Shown here piece by piece: positions 34,070-42,819 of a stretch of DNA of 64,000 nt. A program made the position numbers and the translations under genes. Source of the stretch: Methylobacteriaceae bacterium. GTDB lineage: Bacteria; Pseudomonadota; Alphaproteobacteria; Rhizobiales; Beijerinckiaceae. The notes under the pieces were generated by a model. It saw only the letters and a program-made list of their open reading frames with translations, made no database searches and was not told where the DNA came from. The stretch is taken from contig JACKJC010000001.1 in the NCBI GenBank assembly GCA_020638195.1, positions 175,001-239,000 on the forward strand. The letters run 5' to 3'. How positions within the stretch are numbered: the stretch's first letter is position 1; the number at the start of each line of letters is the position of its first letter.

Positions 34070-35220
34070 CGCGGCGCCTCGATCAGCGCCGCGGTCTCGC
34101 CGAGCTTGATCTCGCCCGCCGGCGTGATGTTGCGGCTCTGCGGATCGACGGCGAGCCGCACGATCTTGTTCGCGACGCCGTCGATGCCGAACAAGGTGTT
34201 CGGTTCGGAGGCCGACAATGTCACGCCGATCAGCCCCGCGACGGGCGAACGCGCCAGAAGCTTTTTCGCGTTGAGATCATAGGCCCAGATTTCAACGCTC
34301 GGCGCTTTGTGGCTTCCTTCTACGGCCTTGTCGTGCATCAGCAGATAGGCGACCCCCGCCTGCGCATCGACCGTGAACGGCTGATAGCCGCCCGGCGCCC
34401 AGCCCTTCTGCCCTTCCGCCGCGTCGCCCGCGGGCTGCGCCGCAACTGTGTCTCCATCGACGGCGAGCCGCATGAGCTTGCCGGAATAGGTGAGAAACAC
34501 ATAGCCGTCGCGCGTCGGTTCGGCATGCGTGTAGAGCGGGTCGCTCTGCGGATCGAAAAATTTCGCGCTGCTCTTCAACTGTGCGGACGCATGATCGGAC
34601 GAGATCGTATAGGTCGTCGCCGTTCCGTCGCCACACAAGGTCGCGAACCGCAGGGGGTTGGCGAGTGCGGGATAGATGCCGTAGCAGCCCGGTCCCTGCG
34701 CCTCGAAATTCTTCTTCGAGGCAACGTCGACGACCGTCACCGAAGTCGCCGGCGTGGCGTTCTGCGCGAAGATCATCGACCCGTCGGAATTGAGCCGAAA
34801 CAGGTTGCGATACGGCAAGGCTTGCGCGCGAAGCGTGGGGACAGGAATTTCGTCGATGACCTTCAGCGTCTCGTCATCGTAGACTTGGATGACATCCGTG
34901 CGCGCGCCGCGCGTGAGCCGCGCATAGAAGCTCGCCGCCACGTAGACGCGTCCCTTGTCCGGCGCCGCCGCCATCATGCCGGCGAAGCCCGATTCCATCA
35001 TGCCCTTGAGCGTCAGGTCCTTCGCGTCGAGAACGTAGACGCGCCCGTCGACCATATGCGGCAGCACGGGGTCCATCACATAGACGCGCTTCATCCGCGC
35101 TGGCACGCGCGCGACGGTGATCTGTTCGGGCTTGAGATCTTCCGCGCACAAAGCGAGCGGCGTCAACGCGACGCCGCCGGCGACGAGGGCACATGCGACA
35201 GCGCCGAACTTCATTCGCAT
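34066..35220 (-). CDS. aauB: Aralkylamine dehydrogenase heavy chain
   Basis: A 384-residue periplasmic beta-propeller subunit with signal peptide (cleavage after ALCAED region). MauB/AauB features: RVYVMDPVLPHMVDGRVYVLD near the N-terminus, paired cysteines in GPGCYGIYP and ATLCGDG, and KGWAPGGYQPFTVDAQ. It forms the alpha2beta2 scaffold around the TTQ light chain. First gene of aauBEDA; 86 bases separate it from hemY upstream on the same strand, so the cluster may have its own promoter there. Confidence 0.9.
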   Translation of the reverse strand: MRMKFGAVACALVAGGVALTPLALCAEDLKPEQITVARVPARMKRVYVMDPVLPHMVDGRVYVLDAKDLTLKGMMESGFAGMMAAAPDKGRVYVAASFYARLTRGARTDVIQVYDDETLKVIDEIPVPTLRAQALPYRNLFRLNSDGSMIFAQNATPATSVTVVDVASKKNFEAQGPGCYGIYPALANPLRFATLCGDGTATTYTISSDHASAQLKSSAKFFDPQSDPLYTHAEPTRDGYVFLTYSGKLMRLAVDGDTVAAQPAGDAAEGQKGWAPGGYQPFTVDAQAGVAYLLMHDKAVEGSHKAPSVEIWAYDLNAKKLLARSPVAGLIGVTLSASEPNTLFGIDGVANKIVRLAVDPQSRNITPAGEIKLGETAALIEAPR

Positions 35221-35306
35221 CTCCGGTGGGCGCGATTTTCTCGCGCGAGAACCGAACGAGTTTCGCCCGCCGGTGGGCGCGCGGCAAGTCCGTTCTCGGA
35301 TGCGGC

Positions 35307-36842
35307 TCAGTAGGCGCGGCGGCGCGTATCGCTCTCCGGCTCGGCGCCGGGGTCGTCGGGCGAGGTCGGCAGCGGAAAGACGACGGGGCGGGCGGTCGGC
35401 GGCGGTTCGATCGCGACCGGCTCGATCTTCGCCTCCTCGACCGGCTCGGCCGAAGGCTCCGGCTCCGCCGGCGGCTCGATCGCGAGCGGCTCGATCGTCT
35501 TGGACGCCGTGTCCGGCATGGGCGCGATCACGGGCTCGGGCGCTGCGAGGCCGATCTGTTCGACCGGCGTCGTCCAGCGGAAGGCGTCGAGTTTGCCTGT
35601 AACGGGCGAGACCGGCGACCAGCGGCTAGAGACGACGCCGTCCGCGATCCAGGCTGGATCGCGCGGCGCGCGCGAACCGCGCGCCAACCATTCGCGCACG
35701 GCGCCGCTTTCGCCGAATTGCGCTTCCTCGATCTCCGCCATCAGCACGCACACGCGCGCGCTCGGCCGCGCGTCGCCCTCGACGAGCGGCGCGATCGCCT
35801 TGCGCGCCTCCCCGAAGTCGCGCGTCGCCAGCGCGGCGCGGGCCAGCATCAGGCGCGATTCGATATTGTCGGGCGCGAGCCGCGCCAGCGTTTTCGCGCG
35901 CGCATAGCGGTCGGCGCTCGAATCGCCGGCGCGAATGTCGAGATAGGCGTCCGTGAGATCGGGATGCGGGGCACGCGCATAGGCCTTCTCGATCATCTTG
36001 GCGGCGGTTCTCAGCGAGCCGCGCCGCGTCAGCAGGCGGGCGGCCAGCGCCGTCGCAGGTACGAGATCGGGGGCGCGCTTGGCGGCCGACGTCGCAAGTT
36101 TCAGCGCGCCCTCGGGGTCGGTGAGCTCGCGCTCCTGGGCGATCGCCGTTTCCAGCACGGCGCGTTCGCGCTGCGCGGTCGCCGCGTCGATCGCCTTGGC
36201 CCGCGCATTGGCTTCGACGGTCGCAAGCGCGCCTTCCCAGTCGGATTGCGCGGCCTGCTGCGAAACCACGGCCTCGCCCGCCCACGGCAGCGCGGCGATG
36301 CGATGCGCCTCGCGCGCGAAATGGTTCGCGGCATCGTCGTCGCCGCGCCGTTGCGCCTCGATGTGCAGGCCGCGCAGACCCAGAAGTTTCGTCTCTTCGC
36401 GCTTGGCCATGGCGGCGAAGGCCGCCTCGGCGGCCACACGATCGCCATTGAGCTGCGCGACCTGCGCATTAAGCAGCATCGACAGCGGCTCGCGAGGCAG
36501 ATGGCGCGACGCCTCATTCGCCGCCTTGCGCGCGGCCCGCGCATCGCCCGCGCCCGCAGCCACCATGCCACGCGTCAGCGCGTCATAGCCCTTGCGACGA
36601 CGACGCGCGTTGCGCGCATAGTTGAAAATGGACGGCATGCGGAAGACCAGCCGCAGCGCGCTCCAAAGAACCGAGAGAACGACAGCGGCCGCCAGCACCG
36701 CGCCAACCGCGCCGAACAGCGATGTATGCACCGTGACGTAATTCGGTATCGCCAGCGTGATGTCGCCGGGCTGATCGGCGAGCCAGGCGACCCCGAAAGC
36801 GAGCGCGGCCAGAACGGCCAGAAAAACAATGAGACGCCACAT
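35307..36842 (-). CDS. hemY: HemY-type membrane TPR protein
   Basis: A 511-residue protein with two N-terminal membrane helices (LIVFLAVLAALAFGVAWLA and GAVGAVLAAAVVLSVLW), the HemY_N domain and about ten tetratricopeptide-like repeats, ending in a Pro/Glu-rich tail. It is linked to haem synthesis in proteobacteria, where it may scaffold late haem enzymes; it is not the HemY oxidase. The ATG at 36842 lies 17 bases after the mitofilin stop, the standard alphaproteobacterial pair. Confidence 0.9.
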   Translation of the reverse strand: MWRLIVFLAVLAALAFGVAWLADQPGDITLAIPNYVTVHTSLFGAVGAVLAAAVVLSVLWSALRLVFRMPSIFNYARNARRRRKGYDALTRGMVAAGAGDARAARKAANEASRHLPREPLSMLLNAQVAQLNGDRVAAEAAFAAMAKREETKLLGLRGLHIEAQRRGDDDAANHFAREAHRIAALPWAGEAVVSQQAAQSDWEGALATVEANARAKAIDAATAQRERAVLETAIAQERELTDPEGALKLATSAAKRAPDLVPATALAARLLTRRGSLRTAAKMIEKAYARAPHPDLTDAYLDIRAGDSSADRYARAKTLARLAPDNIESRLMLARAALATRDFGEARKAIAPLVEGDARPSARVCVLMAEIEEAQFGESGAVREWLARGSRAPRDPAWIADGVVSSRWSPVSPVTGKLDAFRWTTPVEQIGLAAPEPVIAPMPDTASKTIEPLAIEPPAEPEPSAEPVEEAKIEPVAIEPPPTARPVVFPLPTSPDDPGAEPESDTRRRAY

Positions 36843-36859
36843 GGAACGCAGCCCTCGGC

Positions 36860-38485
36860 TTACTGGGACGACCGCCCGATGGCGGAAATGGATTCGGACA
36901 GCAATGCGCGCGCCGTCGCGTCGGCCTTGAGCCGCGCGGCGGCGGCGGTGCGCCAGCCCTCGACGAGATTCTTGGCGACGGCAGGGAAATCGTCACAGGC
37001 TGCGACCGCTGTGGCGAGATCGTTGCGCTGCAAGGCCGTGTCGATGCGTGCGGCGGTCGCGCCGATCGAATTCTTCTGGCCCTGCCCGGCCCAGGTCACG
37101 CGAAACACGCTCTTGGCCTTGGCGACGAGCTTGTCCGTGAAACTCGCGCCGGGCGGCGGCGCCTCGAGCGCCAGGACCTTGTCGCGCATTCCGCGCCACT
37201 GCTGCGCGAGTTGCGCGACAGTCGGCGCACCCGCCTTCGCAAAGGGCGCGAGATCGGCGATTTTCTCATCGGCGACGCCGAGGCCTTTCAGCGCGGCGAG
37301 GTCGTCGCCAAGCGGCGCGCCGGCGCGCAGAGCTTCCGTCGTCGCCTGCGCCACGACGGCGCGCGAGGCGGCGAATTCTCGGGCCGACGGCGCATTGTTC
37401 TCGCGCGCCTGCGGCGCCCGCGCGTCGGTCTTGGGCTGATCGAACTTCTGCTCGATCGCCGCGAGCCGCTGCGTCAGCGTCTCGATGCGCTGCGCGGCCT
37501 GCGTCACCGCGTCGGCCGTCGGCGCGAGATCGAGCTTGCCCTGCGCCAGTTCGAGTTTCGACTGCAATCCATCGATGCGGCCGAGCGCGGCGTCGAGTTT
37601 CGTCTGCAGCGCATCGACGGTTTTCTGCAACCCGTCGAGCTTCACGGACAGGTCATCGATCTGCTTGGCATCGACGCTCGATAGCGCGCCGGCGCCGGCG
37701 ACCTGCGGGATGGAAGTCTGCGCGGCGGGAGATTGCCCTCCGCTCGCCGGCGCTGCGCCTTCTTTCGCTTCGCCCGTCGCCGCAGGCTGTTGCGTCGAAC
37801 TTTCCGAAGGCTTCGGCTCAGCGACGGCCTGCTTCACAGGCTCGGACCTCGGCGCCTCGGTCGCTGTCGCTTCGGACTTGGCGCCTTCGGACTTAGCGGC
37901 CTGAGTATTGGCGGCCTGAGTATTGGCGGCCTCGCTCGCGCTTGCCTCGGGCTTTGGCGCTGTCGGCCTGGCCGCATCCGAATTCGTGACTTCCGGCTTG
38001 CCCGCCTCGGCCTGCGACGGCGTCGCGGGCTTTTCGGCTTCGGCGGCGGGCGCGGACTTCAAATGCAGCGCGCGCTGCGCGGAATCAGGAAGCAACGCAA
38101 CCACGCGCGACCTCAGATCGCCGGCGACGCCATGTTGGCCCGGCGTCGCGAGCCAAGCGACCGCGCCGGCGATGGCGACCACGAGAAAGCCCAGAACGGC
38201 GACGACCGCGCCGCGTCGGGTCTTGCGCGGCGGCGGCGCGGCGATAGCGTCGGCGGGACCGCCGTTTTCCGGCTGCGCGGATTCGTCGCGCTCGGTTTCG
38301 CTCGTCATCTGCGCCGCATCGCTCTCGTCAGCCGCGATTTCGCCGGCGGGGTCGATTGATTCGGCGGCTGCCGGCTCGGGCGCGCCAGCGACTTCCACGG
38401 CTTCGCCCTCGATGACGGGCGGCGTCCGGCCGGATACCCCGGCCTTCGTCCGATCGTCAGAATGTCCGTCGCGCTGCATTGCCAT
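36860..38485 (-). CDS. Mitofilin family membrane protein
   Basis: A 541-residue protein: acidic N-terminus, one membrane helix (GAVVAVLGFLVVAIAGAVAWLA), an Ala/Pro/Lys-rich linker with repeated ANTQAANTQAAKS-like units, a coiled coil (DLSVKLDGLQKTVDALQTKL and after), and a C-terminal helical mitofilin domain. In alphaproteobacteria it is a homologue of Mic60 and is thought to organise inner-membrane folds. It precedes hemY, as usual. Upstream hemD is absent here. Confidence 0.87.
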   Translation of the reverse strand: MAMQRDGHSDDRTKAGVSGRTPPVIEGEAVEVAGAPEPAAAESIDPAGEIAADESDAAQMTSETERDESAQPENGGPADAIAAPPPRKTRRGAVVAVLGFLVVAIAGAVAWLATPGQHGVAGDLRSRVVALLPDSAQRALHLKSAPAAEAEKPATPSQAEAGKPEVTNSDAARPTAPKPEASASEAANTQAANTQAAKSEGAKSEATATEAPRSEPVKQAVAEPKPSESSTQQPAATGEAKEGAAPASGGQSPAAQTSIPQVAGAGALSSVDAKQIDDLSVKLDGLQKTVDALQTKLDAALGRIDGLQSKLELAQGKLDLAPTADAVTQAAQRIETLTQRLAAIEQKFDQPKTDARAPQARENNAPSAREFAASRAVVAQATTEALRAGAPLGDDLAALKGLGVADEKIADLAPFAKAGAPTVAQLAQQWRGMRDKVLALEAPPPGASFTDKLVAKAKSVFRVTWAGQGQKNSIGATAARIDTALQRNDLATAVAACDDFPAVAKNLVEGWRTAAAARLKADATARALLSESISAIGRSSQ

Positions 38486-38546
38486 GAACCCGCCTTGTGC
38501 TCAGAAGGTTATAGAGCAGTTGCGCGGGCATTGAAAACGACGCCGC

Positions 38547-39425
38547 TCAAACGTGAGCCGCGATCGCATCTGCGATGGCGACGGTGCGCTTGGCGATTTC
38601 GGCGTGCAGAAGCTCGACCATTTTGCCGTCGATCTGAATCGCGCCCTTGCCCGAATTGGCGGGCTCGCCAAACACGTCGATGATTTTTCGCGCGAAGGCG
38701 ACCTCGTCGTTGGACGGCGCGAAAATCTCGTTGCACGGGCCAATCTGGTTCGGATGAATCAGCGTCTTGCCGTCCATGCCGAAGTCGCGGCCCTGCTCGC
38801 ATTCAGCGCGCAATCCCGCCTCGTTGGAGAAGTCGTTGTAGACCCCATCGATGATCTCGATCTTGTGCGCACGCGCCGCCGCCACGCAGATCGACAGCCA
38901 CGCGAGCATCGAGGGACGGCCGGGCGTCAGGCGCGCGCGCGTCTCCTTGGCGAGATCGTTCGTGCCCATGATGAAGACCGAAAGCCGGGAGGCGGGGTCC
39001 GCCGCCGTGCGCGCGATCGAATCGGCGTTCAGCATGGCGAGCGGCGTCTCCATCATCGCCCACAGCCGGGTGGACTCGGGCGCGCCGGCCTCTCGCATCG
39101 CCTTGGCGGCCATCATTACGTCGCCGGGCGTCGAAACCTTGGGCACGAGAATGGCGTCTGGGGCGGCCTGCGCTGCGGCGACCATGTCCTCGGGACCCCA
39201 GGGCGTCGTCAGGCCGTTGACCCGGATCACGACCTCGCGCCGGCCGAAGCCGCCGACCTTGACCGCATCCGTCACCTGATTGCGGGCCATCGCCTTGGCG
39301 TCGGGCGCGACCGCGTCCTCGAGGTCGAGGATCAGCGTGTCGGCGGGCAGGCTGCGGGACTTCTCGAGCGCGCGGGCGTTGGAGCCCGGCATATAGAGAC
39401 AGGAGCGTCGCGGACGTAGGGACAT
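38547..39425 (-). CDS. CoA-ester lyase, HpcH/HpaI (CitE-like, malyl-CoA lyase) family
   Basis: A 292-residue aldolase-fold enzyme. The start RPRRSCLYMPGSNARALEKS is the family signature; metal ligands are Glu in WAMMETPLAML and Asp in IFIMGTNDLAKE; the C-terminal GMDGKTLIHPNQI is also typical. Such enzymes split or form malyl-CoA, citramalyl-CoA or methylmalyl-CoA. Malyl-CoA lyase of the serine cycle is usually longer (~320), so another CoA ester or a thioesterase activity is possible. ATG 39425 starts at the conserved motif. Confidence 0.85.
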   Translation of the reverse strand: MSLRPRRSCLYMPGSNARALEKSRSLPADTLILDLEDAVAPDAKAMARNQVTDAVKVGGFGRREVVIRVNGLTTPWGPEDMVAAAQAAPDAILVPKVSTPGDVMMAAKAMREAGAPESTRLWAMMETPLAMLNADSIARTAADPASRLSVFIMGTNDLAKETRARLTPGRPSMLAWLSICVAAARAHKIEIIDGVYNDFSNEAGLRAECEQGRDFGMDGKTLIHPNQIGPCNEIFAPSNDEVAFARKIIDVFGEPANSGKGAIQIDGKMVELLHAEIAKRTVAIADAIAAHV

Positions 39426-39768
39426 GGATAGAGCGCCTCGGAAACTGTCGCGGCGCAACATAATGGCTCGATGTCTGTCACGCCATGGTCATTTTGACGA
39501 ACTGAAGTCGTGCTAGTTATGCAATTGTGACGGGACTACGGCGCTTTCGCGCCAAGTCAGGGACTGTCCTCACAAACCGGACAGGCAAGTCGCCGCGATG
39601 TGACCAATTAGGCACACATCTGATTCAATTGAGCGTTCGTGTCCAGAATGTGGCAATGCGCCCTCATTCCGCTGCAATGCAAAACGAAAGGTCGGCCGCA
39701 AGAGCGACGTTCGCTCTCACCCGCCGGATGCATGGCTGCAACCAGCGGCGACATAATTGGAGTAGGTA
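39426..39768. other. Divergent intergenic region upstream of the second porin-like gene
   Basis: About 343 bases. Local GC drops around 39490-39640, in keeping with promoters for the divergent genes. A good ribosome site (AGTAGG) precedes the porin ATG. No reading frame of note. Confidence 0.45.
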
Positions 39769-40449
39769 ATGAAACTGAAGTCCCTCGCCGCCGCCCTTCT
39801 CGTCGGCGTCTCCTCGACCGCCGCAATGGCGGCCGACCTGCCCTCGCGTCATCGCGCCGCCCCGGCGCCGGTCATCGCGCAGGCTCCGATCTTCACCTGG
39901 ACCGGTCTCTACGTTGGTCTCCAGGCCGGCTACGCCTGGGATAGTGTCGGCGTGAACAACGTCTTCGCGGCCGTCCCGGTCAACATTTCGCGCAACGGCT
40001 TCGTCGGCGGCGCCCATGTCGGCTATCTCTACCAGACCGGCCCGGCCGTGTTCGGTCTCGAGGCCGACGTCGAAGGCACGACGATCAAGAATTCCGGCCT
40101 GCGCGCCTCGCTGCGCGGCCGCGCCGGTCTCGCCATGGACCGCGCCCTGTTCTACGTGACCGGCGGCGCTGCGCTGGCCAACCAGAACTACACGCTGTGG
40201 TCGCCCTTCACCGGCTTCAACACCAACGCCTCGGCCACCAAGCTCGGCTGGACGCTCGGCGGCGGTCTCGAATACGCCTTCGCGCCGAACTGGTCGGCCC
40301 GCGTCGAATATCGCTACAGCGATTTCGGCAAGGTGGACGTCTCCAACTTCATCGCCCCGGCCCAGATCTCGCGCCGCGAGAACGCCGTGCGCATGGGCGT
40401 CTCCTACCACTTCGGCGGCTATGCCGCCCCGGTGGTGGCCAAGTACTGA
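39769..40449 (+). CDS. Omp25/RopB-family outer-membrane beta-barrel protein (second copy)
   Basis: A 226-residue paralogue of the protein at 27536. It has signal peptide ending MAADLPS, FTWTGLYVGLQAGYAWD and the C-terminal VSYHFGGY...AKY. Same class of structural outer-membrane protein. The two share the AADLPS and FTWTGLYVG motifs but the loops differ, so they are not a recent duplication. Codon choice is strongly biased to C-ending codons, suggesting high expression. A terminator with a TTCG loop follows. Confidence 0.93.
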   Translation: MKLKSLAAALLVGVSSTAAMAADLPSRHRAAPAPVIAQAPIFTWTGLYVGLQAGYAWDSVGVNNVFAAVPVNISRNGFVGGAHVGYLYQTGPAVFGLEADVEGTTIKNSGLRASLRGRAGLAMDRALFYVTGGAALANQNYTLWSPFTGFNTNASATKLGWTLGGGLEYAFAPNWSARVEYRYSDFGKVDVSNFIAPAQISRRENAVRMGVSYHFGGYAAPVVAKY

Positions 40450-40472
40450 TCCAGTTTACGGATCGATACTCG

Positions 40473-40503
40473 AAAGCCCGGCTTCGGTCGGGCTTTCTTT
40501 TTT
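40473..40503 (+). terminator. Rho-independent terminator with TTCG tetraloop
   Basis: AAAGCCCG (40473-40480) pairs with CGGGCTTT (40489-40496); the inner GC/GT pairs close a TTCG loop; the T-rich tail CTTTTTT follows. It ends the porin-like transcript. Confidence 0.9.
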
Positions 40504-40556
40504 GCGCCGCAACAAAAGACTTGGCGAGACGGCTCTGCTGCGCCACATTCCCGCCC

Positions 40557-41264
40557 ATGAGCGACCAGGCCCCCAGCGAACTCCTCCCCAGCCGCCTCGA
40601 AAAGGGCTACCGCGCCTTTCTCGAGGGCCGCTTCCCCACCGAGCGTCAGCGCTTTCGCGCGCTCGCCGAGACCGGCCAGAAGCCGCGCATCATGCTGATC
40701 GGCTGCTGCGACTCGCGCGTCTCCCCGGAAGCGATCTTCGACGCCAGCCCCGGCGAGATCTTCGTGCTGCGCAACGTCGCCGCGCTCGTGCCGCCCTACC
40801 GGCCGAACGACGATTACCATTCGACCTCCGCCGCTCTCGAATTCGGCGTGATGGGCCTGCGCGTCGAGCACATCGTCGTCATGGGCCACGAGGCCTGCGG
40901 CGGCGTGAAGGCCTATGCCGATAACGAGGCCGACCCCTACATGCGCCCGCTCTCGCCCGGCGATTTCATCGGCCAGTGGATCAAGCTGATCGGCCCCGCC
41001 GCGCAGGCGATCGGCCCCGCGCCCGAAAAACCGGATACGGCCTATGTAGAGAAGCTCGGCCACGAGACGGTGAAGCAAAGCCTCGCCAATCTGCGCACTT
41101 TCCCCTGTATCGCGACCCTGATCGAAAAGGGCCGGCTCACCGTGCACGGCGCCTATTTCGGCGTGGCCGACGGCAGGCTTCTGGCGCTCGACGAAGCGCG
41201 CGGAACTTTCGAACCGATCGCGGAAGACGCCTGGCGCGAGGCCTTCGCCGAACCGCGTTTCTGA
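40557..41264 (+). CDS. Beta-class carbonic anhydrase
   Basis: A 235-residue cytoplasmic zinc enzyme that interconverts CO2 and bicarbonate. Zinc-site motifs are CCDSRVSPE (Cys and Asp/Arg dyad) and GHEACGG (His and Cys). ATG 40557 lies 54 bases after the porin terminator tail. It may supply bicarbonate for carboxylation reactions in one-carbon metabolism. Confidence 0.95.
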   Translation: MSDQAPSELLPSRLEKGYRAFLEGRFPTERQRFRALAETGQKPRIMLIGCCDSRVSPEAIFDASPGEIFVLRNVAALVPPYRPNDDYHSTSAALEFGVMGLRVEHIVVMGHEACGGVKAYADNEADPYMRPLSPGDFIGQWIKLIGPAAQAIGPAPEKPDTAYVEKLGHETVKQSLANLRTFPCIATLIEKGRLTVHGAYFGVADGRLLALDEARGTFEPIAEDAWREAFAEPRF

Positions 41265-41643
41265 GGCTCGCGCCACACGGTCGACAGGCCGGCACGTCGT
41301 AGAGGCCCGCTTCGCAAGAAGCCGCGTCGCCTGTCCTCTTGCATCGCCGACGCTATATGACGTGGCGGAGCGAATGCGAGCCGACGCCATGCGCACAATT
41401 TTGCGGACAGGAGCGATGCTGATCGCGAGCGCGCCGGCGCTGCGGGCGCCGCCGCCCAATCCCCACCCCGCGCTGCGCGAATGTTTCGAGGGATTGCGTC
41501 GCTTCGAACCCGACGGGCAAGGCGGTGGCCTGTTTTGCCGAGGGCATCGGCATCATGTGTTTCGTGCCGCCGCCCGAGACCTGAGGCAGCGGAACCCTCG
41601 CGGGGCGATTCGGCTTGTTGCTTAAGGAGCAAGGGGAGGCGTC
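41265..41643. other. Intergenic stretch without a supported gene
   Basis: About 380 bases. Frames are open on both strands (for example plus 41362-41625), but none has recognisable features and the region lies between well-defined genes. A start-less plus frame ending at 41584 (…EGIGIMCFVPPPET) looks somewhat protein-like and could be a remnant. Confidence 0.4.
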
Positions 41644-42225
41644 ATGAGCCAACACCGAATCGCCGTCATGGTCGGCAGTCTTCGCAAGGATTCGTTCAAT
41701 CGCAGGCTTGCGAATGCGCTGGCCATGCGCGCGCCCGACAGGTTCGAGCTGCAGCAGATCGAGATCGGCGATTTGCCGCTCTACGACCAGGACGACGACG
41801 CCCACCAAAGCCACGCCGTGCGCCGGCTGAAGGCACAGATCGCCGAAGCGCACGGCGTGATCTTCGTGACGCCGGAATACAATCGCTCGATCCCCGGCGT
41901 TCTGAAGAACGCGATCGATCATGCCTCGCGGCCCTACGGGCAGAGCGCCTGGGCCGGCAAGCCCGCTGGAATCATCGGCGTCTCTGTCGGCGCGATCGGG
42001 ACGGCCTGCGCGCAACAGCATCTGCGCGCAATTCTCGCCTATCTCGACATGCCCACGCTCGGCCAGCCCGAGGCATTCCTGCAGATGAAGGACGGCCTGT
42101 TCGACGAAAACGGCGACATCGGCGAACAGAGCCGCAAGTTCATCCAGACCTGGATGGACAAATATGTCGCTCTCGTCGAAGCGCATGCGAAGGAAATTGC
42201 GCCGACCGCGGGGCCGCCGATCTGA
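41644..42225 (+). CDS. NADPH-dependent FMN reductase
   Basis: A 193-residue flavodoxin-fold protein. VMVGSLRKDSFNRRLANAL is the phosphate-binding loop, and VTPEYNRSIPGVLKNAIDHA is the hallmark FMN/NADPH loop of the ChrR/YieF/azoreductase group. It reduces quinones, chromate or flavins in the cytoplasm. AAGGAG lies upstream of the ATG. Confidence 0.93.
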   Translation: MSQHRIAVMVGSLRKDSFNRRLANALAMRAPDRFELQQIEIGDLPLYDQDDDAHQSHAVRRLKAQIAEAHGVIFVTPEYNRSIPGVLKNAIDHASRPYGQSAWAGKPAGIIGVSVGAIGTACAQQHLRAILAYLDMPTLGQPEAFLQMKDGLFDENGDIGEQSRKFIQTWMDKYVALVEAHAKEIAPTAGPPI

Positions 42226-42307
42226 GCGGGTGCGGCCCCGCACCGCGAACGCCGGCGGGCGCGCCTATCACGTCTCCATGCCGAACCCGTCGGCAAGGAG
42301 ATCGCAA

Positions 42308-42676
42308 GTGACTGCTTCCTGCACCCGCGCCGAAGCGCTTCAAATGTTCGGCCTCGCCATTTTCGCCGGCGCCGGCGCGTTCGCGCGGGCCGCGCATGCG
42401 GCTGACAACGTGAGGCTCTTCAGGATCGTCACCGCCCGCGACGAGATCGTCGTCGGCGTCGCCGACAAGGAATTGTCCGGAGACGGCAGCGATCTCGCAC
42501 GCCTGACAACGAAGATGCGCGCCGCCGGCCATCTGGAAGTCTGGCGTTACGCCGTGCGCAAGGCCGCCAACGGCGACCTCGAGCAGGCGCCATCGACGCG
42601 CGTCATGCTGATCTATTCGGACACATTGCGCATCGAACCCTACAAGACGCCGCTGAAAGTCCTGCCGCCGCAATAG
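42308..42676 (+). CDS. Small exported protein of unknown function
   Basis: A 122-residue protein starting at GTG 42308, six bases after AAGGAG. The N-terminus has a signal-like segment (MFGLAIFAGAGAFARAAHAAD). The mature ~90 residues read RLFRIVTARDEIVVGVAD and YKTPLKVLPPQ; no family is recognised. The ribosome site and signal support a real gene. Confidence 0.65.
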   Translation: MTASCTRAEALQMFGLAIFAGAGAFARAAHAADNVRLFRIVTARDEIVVGVADKELSGDGSDLARLTTKMRAAGHLEVWRYAVRKAANGDLEQAPSTRVMLIYSDTLRIEPYKTPLKVLPPQ

Positions 42677-42819
42677 ACCGGCGGCCGATCGAGGCTGTAG
42701 TTCGCCCGGCGCGCGGTTAACCACGACGTCTCGCCTCCGCATGATTTCGTCCAATCTGTTCAAGCATTCGTAAGATGTATTCGTCGACATTCGACGTCAT
42801 ACTCGTACGGATCTCGACA

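Noticed and set aside
32371..35220. Methylamine dehydrogenase (mau) cluster
   Set aside because: Light-chain sequence matches aralkylamine dehydrogenase better, and mauF, mauG and mauJ-like genes are missing.
41362..41625. 87-codon plus-strand frame and a start-less frame ending at 41584 between carbonic anhydrase and FMN reductase
   Set aside because: No ribosome site, no recognisable domain, and high GC keeps several frames open at once; treated as intergenic or a possible remnant.
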